Source: an uncultured Campylobacter sp.
Lineage (GTDB): Bacteria; Campylobacterota; Campylobacteria; Campylobacterales; Campylobacteraceae
Length of the DNA stretch: 20,155 nucleotides
NCBI RefSeq assembly: GCF_937997595.1
Contig: NZ_CALKTS010000353.1
Coordinates: 1-20,155, forward strand
Direction: 5' to 3'
Translations under genes and position numbers: made by a program
Notes under the pieces: generated by a model
Told to the model about the DNA's origin: nothing
Databases searched by the model: none
What the model saw: the letters and a program-made list of their open reading frames with translations, nothing else
Shown here: positions 14,906 through 20,155 of the stretch, piece after piece
Layout of the letters: the number at the start of each line of letters is the position of its first letter
Numbering within the stretch: position 1 is the first letter of the stretch

Positions 14906-16987
14906 ATGCAAAATTTTAAAATTTTACATGAAACTAAATCCAGACTGCGGCTAAAAATCGTCGGTTTTAGAGAGATCGATGCGAGCGCTTTTACTAGAAG
15001 CGTGGCGAAATTTCAGGGCGTGCAGGACGCGAGATTTAACGCTAAAATCGGCTCTTTGATCCTTAAGTTTGACGCGGGTGTAGATAAGGCAGGAATTCTA
15101 AAGCAACTTGAAGCTTTAAATTTAAGCGAGCTAAAATCAATTATCCCCGCTAACCATAAAAATTTGCCAAGCAAAAACGAATTTATTTTAGCGCTTCTTG
15201 CGTTGGGGGGAAATTTAATCTTTCGCACTTCGCCTTTAGTGCGCGCATTTAGCATCGTAGCGTGCATGCCTATCTTAAAAGAGGGCATTAAAGAAAGCTT
15301 TCGCCACGGGCTTACTTCAAAGGGCTTGGAGGCTGCTGCTGTGGGGATTTCGCTCGCTCGCGGCGACGTATTTGCCGCAAACAGCACCAACGCGATGCTC
15401 GCTCTTGGCGAATACATGGAGGAAAGCACCGTTTATAAAAGCGACGATCTGATCCGCGAGCTCGCCCGTCCTGACATCGCCGAGGCGTGGGTCGAGATAG
15501 ATCAAGACGGCAAAAAGACCGAAGTCAAAATCGCAACTTCCAAGCTAAAGGTGGGCGACATCGTGGTCGTGGGCGCAGGCGACGTCATAGCCGTGGACGG
15601 GCACGTCGTAAGCGGCGAAGCGATGATAAATCAAGCCAATATGACGGGCGAATCGGTTGCGGTGAAAAAATCTCGCGGCGATAGCGTGCTGAGCGGCACG
15701 ATCGTGGAGGAGGGTAGGATTCGTATCTGGGCGGAAAATGTCGGAGAAAACACGTCCACGCAGCGCATAAAGCACTACATCACGGCATCTCTTAACGAGC
15801 GCTCCAGCATCGGCATGCATACGACTCACTTAGCCGACAAGCTCGTGCCGGTAACCTTCGGGCTTGCGGGCGTGTCCTATCTGATAAATCGAAATTTTAT
15901 GAGCGTAGCTTCGGTGCTGCAGGCGGACTACTCGTGCGCGCTTAAGCTGCCTACGCCGGTTGCTTTTAAGTCGAGCATTTCAAAAGCGGGCAAGAACGGG
16001 ATTTTGATCAAAGGCGCCAAGGCTCTTGAGTCGCTTGCGAGCGCCGACACCTTCGTATTTGATAAGACGGGCACGCTTACGTACGGCAACCTGGAGGTCG
16101 CCGAGATCATATCGTTTGACGAGCATTTCAGCAAAAACGATATTTTAAATTTAACCGCGAGCGCGGAGGAGCATTACTTTCACCCCGTAGCCGAGGCGAT
16201 CGTGGATGCGGCTAAAAAGCACGGCTTTATCCATAAACACCACGACGAGGTGGAATTCGTCGTCGCTCACGGCGTCAAAACAAGCATCGAGGGTAAAAAG
16301 CTCATCATTGGCTCGCGCCACTTCCTCGAAGACGACGAGATGATCTCGTTTGCGGCACATGAAGAGACCATCGATCTTGCGATGCAAAAGGGGCTCGCGT
16401 TGCTTTACATCGCATTTGACGGCAGACTTTTGGGCGTCATCGGGCTTAGAGATGAGGTACGCGCAAACGCCCGCACCGTCATCGCTAGGCTCCGCGAGTT
16501 GGGCGCTAAACAGATCGTCATGCTAAGCGGCGACGTGAGCTCAAAAGCCCGCGCCGTAGCCAAAAAGCTCGGCGTAGATCGCTATTACGGTGAGCTGCTG
16601 CCGACGCAAAAGACCGAAATCTTAGAACAGCTGAAAGCCGAGGGGCGAAAGGTGGTCTTCGTGGGTGACGGCATAAACGATGCACCGAGCCTGATGAAGG
16701 CGGACATCGGTATCAGCATGCTAAACGGCGCCGAGATCGCCAAGGCTTCCGCGCAGATCGGGCTTTTGAAAAACGACATCGAGGGCGTCGCGCAGGTAAA
16801 GGCGCTGGCTAACGACACGCTGCGGCTCGTAAATCGAAATTTCAACGCCACCGTGGGGATAAATTCGATCATTTTATTTTTGGCGACTTTCGGCGCGCTA
16901 AGTCCCGTAGCTACGGCGCTGCTGCACAACGGCACGACGATCGGGCTATTACTAAATTCCATTAAAGGGGTAAAATTTGAGCATTGA
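14906..16987 (+). CDS. fezB: P1B-type metal ATPase, P1B-6/FezB-like, with HMA_2 domain
   Basis: A heavy-metal P-type ATPase of 693 aa. Order of domains: HMA_2-like domain without CxxC (1-72); short hydrophobic segments at about 93-121 and 141-168; actuator domain with TGES (247-250); then the membrane metal site DYSCALKLPTP (341-351), where copper and zinc pumps have CPCALGLATP. Next come DKTGT (386-390, phosphorylated D386), the HP motif (426-427), GDGIND (587-592) and the last membrane pair ending with HNGTT (674-678) and NS (684-685). The catalytic core is complete. As I recall the P1B classification, SCA marks group P1B-6, the group of FezB from ferrosomes, where it is thought to load iron into the organelle. 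The symbol is given on that basis; iron specificity is inferred. Its first 300 bases are more AT-rich than the rest. It overlaps the 114-aa gene by 11 bp. Confidence 0.82.
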   Translation: MQNFKILHETKSRLRLKIVGFREIDASAFTRSVAKFQGVQDARFNAKIGSLILKFDAGVDKAGILKQLEALNLSELKSIIPANHKNLPSKNEFILALLALGGNLIFRTSPLVRAFSIVACMPILKEGIKESFRHGLTSKGLEAAAVGISLARGDVFAANSTNAMLALGEYMEESTVYKSDDLIRELARPDIAEAWVEIDQDGKKTEVKIATSKLKVGDIVVVGAGDVIAVDGHVVSGEAMINQANMTGESVAVKKSRGDSVLSGTIVEEGRIRIWAENVGENTSTQRIKHYITASLNERSSIGMHTTHLADKLVPVTFGLAGVSYLINRNFMSVASVLQADYSCALKLPTPVAFKSSISKAGKNGILIKGAKALESLASADTFVFDKTGTLTYGNLEVAEIISFDEHFSKNDILNLTASAEEHYFHPVAEAIVDAAKKHGFIHKHHDEVEFVVAHGVKTSIEGKKLIIGSRHFLEDDEMISFAAHEETIDLAMQKGLALLYIAFDGRLLGVIGLRDEVRANARTVIARLRELGAKQIVMLSGDVSSKARAVAKKLGVDRYYGELLPTQKTEILEQLKAEGRKVVFVGDGINDAPSLMKADIGISMLNGAEIAKASAQIGLLKNDIEGVAQVKALANDTLRLVNRNFNATVGINSIILFLATFGALSPVATALLHNGTTIGLLLNSIKGVKFEH

Positions 16988-17321
16988 AGATAAAATTTTA
17001 GATCTGAACTTTCAGCGCAAAGCGGCTAAAGTGACGCTCGGAGTGAGTATGGGCATCACGGCTCTAACCGCGCTGAATATGAACTCGCGCATGTCGCAGC
17101 TGCATAAAATTTCAGGCCTAGTGATGCTAGGATGCGCGATCTGGCACGCTAGCCTTTACGGTTCGCCGTACAGCGAGTTTTTGCAAAATAGAAAAGCAAA
17201 GAGTCGGGGCAGAAAAAAATCTATAGCAAATTTAGCCTTGCAAAATTTATCGGACGGCAAAAGCGTGTCCGCAAAAAGCGCGCCCCTAAAAAGGAAGCCT
17301 CGCGCACGCAAAAGCGTTTAG
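16977..17321 (+). CDS. Small membrane protein with His-x13-His helix and basic tail
   Basis: A 114-residue protein with two hydrophobic segments (about 18-35 and 44-62). The second contains H43 and H57, exactly 13 residues apart in HKISGLVMLGCAIWH, the spacing used for stacked hemes in cytochrome b and ferric reductase helices. The tail from about 70 is strongly basic (KAKSRGRKK at 73-81; LKRKPRARK at 104-112). It is not a full ferric reductase, because only one such helix is present; heme would need oligomerisation. The start is TTG with AAAGGGG six bases before it, overlapping the ATPase end by 11 bp, so it is coupled to it. In known fez clusters a small membrane protein also accompanies the ATPase, but I cannot say it is FezA. 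Last gene of the cluster. Confidence 0.7.
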   Translation: MSIEDKILDLNFQRKAAKVTLGVSMGITALTALNMNSRMSQLHKISGLVMLGCAIWHASLYGSPYSEFLQNRKAKSRGRKKSIANLALQNLSDGKSVSAKSAPLKRKPRARKSV

Positions 17322-17335
17322 CGATATAGCGCGTC

Positions 17336-17371
17336 GCGGCTTTTGAAAGTGCAAAGAAACTCTAAAGCCGC
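17336..17371 (+). terminator. Possible terminator of the ferrosome-like cluster
   Basis: A perfect 8-bp stem, GCGGCTTT (17336-17343) and AAAGCCGC (17364-17371), with a 20-base loop lies 14 bp after the last gene and is followed by TAAATTTCTTTAG. The long loop and imperfect T-tract make it a weaker candidate than the one at 4535. Confidence 0.4.
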
Positions 17372-17632
17372 TAAATTTCTTTAGACGCAGCCGCCGAATA
17401 AAACGTCGTAAGTGGTGAATTTTACGCCGTTCGCGGCTAAATTTGCTATCAATAATCTCACTTGTAAATTTAATCGAATTTGTATTTTCAAATTTTGCGG
17501 TCATAGTTTCGCTTGTAAATTTTACGTTTTGCAGTTGCGGCCGCTCCGCTACTTAAATTTTAATCTGCAAACGCTTCATAATATCCTTTAAATTTTTCAC
17601 CCGTCTTTACCTGCCGCAAATTTAAATTTCGC

Positions 17633-17638
17633 TACAAT
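17633..17638 (+). promoter_or_regulatory. Candidate -10 box of tgt
   Basis: TACAAT (5/6 match) lies 57 bp before the tgt ATG, with AT-rich DNA upstream but no clear -35, as is common in Campylobacter. The predicted start is near 17645. Confidence 0.4.
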
Positions 17639-17694
17639 CGCTTTTTAAAATTTCGCGCCGAGTGCGCGCAAGAAGCTAAATTTAAAGGATCAAG

Positions 17695-18861
17695 ATGGAT
17701 TTTCAAATAGACGCTGCGGACGGCGCGGCGCGCGCCTGCACGATCCGCACGGCGCATAGCACGATCCGCACCCCCGTTTTTATGCCGGTCGGCACAGTGG
17801 GCGCGGTCAAGGCGCTCGATGCGACGGACGTAGAGCAGCTCCTGGGCGCGCAGATCATCCTTGCTAACACCTATCATATGTATCTGCGCCCGGGCTCGGG
17901 GGTGGTGGCGGGCTTCGGCGGGCTGCACGGATTTACGAAGTTTCCCCGCAGTTTTCTGACCGACAGCGGCGGCTTTCAGGCTTTCAGCCTGCGCGCAAAC
18001 ACCAAAAACGACGAGGGCGGCATAAAATTTAAAAGCCATATCGACGGCAGTATGCATTATTTCACGCCGCGCTCGGTTCTGGATACGCAGTATGAGCTAA
18101 ACTCCGATATTATGATGATTTTGGACGATTTGGTGGAGCTGCCGCGCGAGCCTGGCGCATTGAGCTGCGATGATAGATCGCGGCTTAAAAAGCGGATCGA
18201 TCTAAGCGTTGCGCGCACGATAAAATGGGCTCGCGAGGCGATAGATTATCACGAGGCCATGAAATCTCGCGGCTTGCACGCGCATCAAAACATCTTCGGT
18301 ATCATCCAAGGCGGCACCGACCCGCAGGCGCGCAAATTTTGCGCCGAAGCGCTGTGCGAGATGAGCTTTGACGGGCTTGCGATCGGAGGGCTTAGCGTGG
18401 GCGAGAAAAACGAGCTGATGTACGAAACCGTCGAGGCTATGATGCCATACGTCGATGCGGCGCGCCCGCGATATTTGATGGGGGTCGGCACGCCCGAGGA
18501 TCTCGTCGAAAACGTCGCTCGCGGCGTGGATATGTTCGACTGCGTGATGCCCACGCGCAACGCCCGCAACGGTACGCTATTTGCGAGCTTCGGCAAGATT
18601 AGTATCAAAAACGCGGGCTTTATCAGCGATCACGATCCGATCGATCCGCACTGCGACTGCTACACGTGCAAACGCTTCAGCCGCGGCTACCTAAATCATC
18701 TATTTCGCGCGCGCGAGCTTAGCTTTTACCGCCTCGCTAGCATTCACAATCTGCACTATTACCTGCGCCTTGCCGCGGATATGAGAGAGGCGATCATGCA
18801 CGGGCGGTTTGCCGAGTTTAGGCGTGAATTTTACGCCGCACGAAGCGGGGCGCGAGATTAA
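17695..18861 (+). CDS. tgt: Queuine/preQ1 tRNA-guanine transglycosylase
   Basis: Exchanges guanine at position 34 of GUN-anticodon tRNAs (Asp, Asn, His, Tyr) for preQ1 in queuosine synthesis; it is a cytoplasmic zinc enzyme with a TIM-barrel fold. At 388 aa the length is normal. Visible motifs: MPVGTVGAVKAL (30-41), catalytic D90 in DSGGFQAFSL (90-99), IIQGGTD (203-209), GLAIGGLSVGE (227-237) and the nucleophile D282 in FDCVMPTRNARNGTLF. The zinc site is complete: C320, C322 and C325 in CDCYTC, plus H351. The ATG has AAAGGA at good spacing. It stands alone behind its own putative promoter, with a terminator about 180 bp downstream. In related genomes I recall tgt beside the COG3400 gene; here they are about 11 kb apart. 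Confidence 0.97.
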   Translation: MDFQIDAADGAARACTIRTAHSTIRTPVFMPVGTVGAVKALDATDVEQLLGAQIILANTYHMYLRPGSGVVAGFGGLHGFTKFPRSFLTDSGGFQAFSLRANTKNDEGGIKFKSHIDGSMHYFTPRSVLDTQYELNSDIMMILDDLVELPREPGALSCDDRSRLKKRIDLSVARTIKWAREAIDYHEAMKSRGLHAHQNIFGIIQGGTDPQARKFCAEALCEMSFDGLAIGGLSVGEKNELMYETVEAMMPYVDAARPRYLMGVGTPEDLVENVARGVDMFDCVMPTRNARNGTLFASFGKISIKNAGFISDHDPIDPHCDCYTCKRFSRGYLNHLFRARELSFYRLASIHNLHYYLRLAADMREAIMHGRFAEFRREFYAARSGARD

Positions 18862-19041
18862 ATTTCGGCGGGCGAGGGTGCGGAATTTAGCGCGATAGTT
18901 AAATTTAGCCGCTGCGACGGGCGGAATTTTATACGGCACGCAGTTAAATTTAAACGCGGCAAAATTTGGGCAGTGAAATTTTAAGAGCTGCGGCGCGTGG
19001 AGCTTGTAGCGCGAAATTTAAAATTTTAGTGGAGTAGGCTG

Positions 19042-19058
19042 AGCCGGTTCGGCTTTTT
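19042..19058 (+). terminator. Rho-independent terminator of tgt
   Basis: AGCCG (19042-19046) and CGGCT (19050-19054) form a tight stem with a three-base loop, continuing into TTTTT. It lies about 180 bp after tgt. Confidence 0.65.
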
Positions 19059-19121
19059 AATGCGAATGCAAAAGAGTAAAATTTTGGCGCTCACGATTAA
19101 AATTTATTGAGCCAAATTTTG

Positions 19122-19145
19122 ATTCCGCAGATCTGCTAGCGGAAT
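19122..19145 (-). terminator. Possible terminator of the convergent membrane gene
   Basis: ATTCCGC (19122-19128) and GCGGAAT (19139-19145) are perfect inverted repeats around a 10-base loop, 42 bp after the minus-strand stop codon. The T-tract on the minus side is poor, so this could also be a plain hairpin. Confidence 0.35.
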
Positions 19146-19187
19146 AGAAATCTAAATTTAAAGGACTAAATTTCGTTACGCGGCAGC

Positions 19188-20155
19188 TTAAATTTTAGCC
19201 TTTTTTATGCGGCGTAAACAGATGAACGAAAATATATAAAACGGCGCGGAGATTGCGAAAATAACGATATGTTTCCACGCCATGGTGTTAAAATCTATAC
19301 CGGTGCTTTGCGCGATCTGCGCCGGAAGCCCGGCAAACGCGTCCATAACGCCGATCACAACGATAGCGCAGAGCTCCACGGCAAGCGCGATGAGAAACGG
19401 TAAGGAGCCCTTGGTCGTGAAGATGAGATACAAAAACGCCTTGAGCTTGTAGCAATACGATAGTAGCCCAAACAGTGCTACTGCGATGCTAAAGATCGCT
19501 ATGTAGGCGTCAAGCCCTATGGCTTCGTTCTGCAAAACCGTGGCGACGACGCAGATTATCAAAAAGATATTGTAGCTCGTGATCTGCCGCACGGCGTATT
19601 GATCGTGTCTGGCGGCCGATAGAAAGATAAATACTTGATTTAGCGGCAAAATGTAGCTCAGCGCAAATATCAGATAGATAAACAGATCAAAGGTGAGCGA
19701 AACGGTGTTTTGATTGACATATTCTTGGATCTGCTTAAATGACAGCAGCGACTCGGTGATCTGAGCTCTAAAGATCAGAGCGATGCCGATTAAAATAAGC
19801 GGCATAATGTAGGCCTTGATACCGCTCATCCGGATAGGGTTGGTGTAAATTTTACTCTCGAGGTTCTCGCCCTCGCGTGGATCGTCCATCTGCACGAACT
19901 CAAATCCAAAGAATTTCGGTTTTTTTGCACTCGCGGGTTTGGTTTTGCGAGGAAGTTTGAATTTTTTAAATTTTTTCGCGATTTTTGTTACTTTTGCGGC
20001 GGATCTATCCTCTGCGATATTTTCGGCGGAATTTTGAGGGGACGACTGCTCTGCTGTGTCTATCTCTATGAAATTTTTAGGATCAGAAATCCAGTCGTTA
20101 TTTTGCTTTGTGGCTTCTTTTGCTTGTGAAGCCGCTTTTTGCGCCGCACGATCCT
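19188..20155 (-). CDS. Polytopic membrane protein with basic N-terminal arm, 5' end outside window
   Basis: The reading frame is open from the stop at 19190-19188 all the way to the right window edge on the minus strand (321 codons), so the true start lies outside. An internal GTG at 19895 is not the start: upstream codons continue in frame and no Shine-Dalgarno precedes it. The visible N-terminal part (about 85 residues) is hydrophilic, first acidic and Ser/Gln-rich, then strongly basic (KVTKIAKKFKKFKLPRKTK). It is followed by about six to seven membrane segments from roughly residue 100 onward, ending RRIKKAKI. I do not recognise the family; the pattern resembles small polytopic sensors or transport subunits with a cytoplasmic arm. 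The gene converges on tgt. Confidence 0.75.
   Translation of the reverse strand, partial: DRAAQKAASQAKEATKQNNDWISDPKNFIEIDTAEQSSPQNSAENIAEDRSAAKVTKIAKKFKKFKLPRKTKPASAKKPKFFGFEFVQMDDPREGENLESKIYTNPIRMSGIKAYIMPLILIGIALIFRAQITESLLSFKQIQEYVNQNTVSLTFDLFIYLIFALSYILPLNQVFIFLSAARHDQYAVRQITSYNIFLIICVVATVLQNEAIGLDAYIAIFSIAVALFGLLSYCYKLKAFLYLIFTTKGSLPFLIALAVELCAIVVIGVMDAFAGLPAQIAQSTGIDFNTMAWKHIVIFAISAPFYIFSFICLRRIKKAKI

Larger units (their letters stand above)
17322..17694. other. Non-coding spacer before tgt, rich in RAATTY
   Basis: I see no credible gene in these 373 bp. They contain a hairpin (17336-17371), the direct repeat CTTGTAAATTT (17461-17471 and 17512-17522), about a dozen AAATTT/GAATTT words, and a possible tgt promoter near 17633. 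Confidence 0.6.
18862..19187. other. Convergent non-coding spacer rich in AAATTT
   Basis: These 326 bp between tgt and a convergent gene hold no credible ORF. They contain twelve AAATTT words, a terminator (19042-19058) and a perfect 7-bp inverted repeat (19122-19145). Confidence 0.65.

Noticed and set aside
15487..15684. Arg-rich 65-aa plus-strand ORF inside the ATPase
   Set aside because: Frame-shifted reading of GC-rich ATPase codons; the ATPase frame carries all the motifs.
17286..17504. 72-aa minus-strand ORF in the tgt spacer
   Set aside because: No Shine-Dalgarno, Arg/Lys-rich translation of repetitive AAATTT DNA, overlaps a real gene end.

Overview
The window looks like chromosome from a Campylobacterota species, most likely a higher-GC Campylobacter of the oral/gut type. 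The species is an inference. The reasons are the gene run COG3400-type TrkA protein, aroB, MscS-family channel, mtaB and a divergent ftsH (an order I recall from Helicobacter and Campylobacter genomes), several TTG starts in 4-base overlaps, promoters with good -10 boxes but weak -35 boxes, and a very high density of AAATTT/RAATTY words between genes.

Layout. (1) 1-879, minus strand: two AT-rich unrecognised genes, one cut by the window edge and one a small membrane protein; they look like accessory DNA. 880-1128 holds nothing I can name. (2) 1129-1962, minus: a YihY/BrkB-family membrane protein. Divergent from it is 2172-4505, a TonB-dependent siderophore-type receptor followed by a good terminator. 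(3) 4797-12535, plus: a tightly packed housekeeping run consisting of a COG3400 TrkA-domain protein, aroB, an MscS-family channel, mtaB, an FtsH-like AAA protein whose zinc-protease motif is lost, and mog. (4) 12601-17321, plus: seven packed genes centred on a P1B-type metal ATPase with an SCA membrane motif. (5) 17695-18861: tgt, then a convergent, 5'-truncated membrane protein on the minus strand to the window end.

Region 4 is the most interesting part. It encodes a small HMA_2-like protein, a ferritin-fold protein that has lost its iron-ligand motifs, two proteins sharing the same short membrane segment followed by an amphipathic helix, a glycine-rich membrane protein, the ATPase (with its own HMA_2-like domain) and a small membrane protein with a His-x13-His helix and a basic tail. 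The ATPase resembles the P1B-6 class, whose members (FezB) build ferrosomes, the membrane-bound iron-phosphate storage organelles described in Desulfovibrio and Clostridioides. I infer that this is a Campylobacter version of a ferrosome (fez) cluster with its own set of accessory proteins. A strong internal promoter (TTGCAA-N17-TATAAT) and a 33-bp imperfect dyad sit just before its third gene, which suggests separate, possibly iron-dependent, control. Nothing here demonstrates the organelle; it is a family-based prediction.
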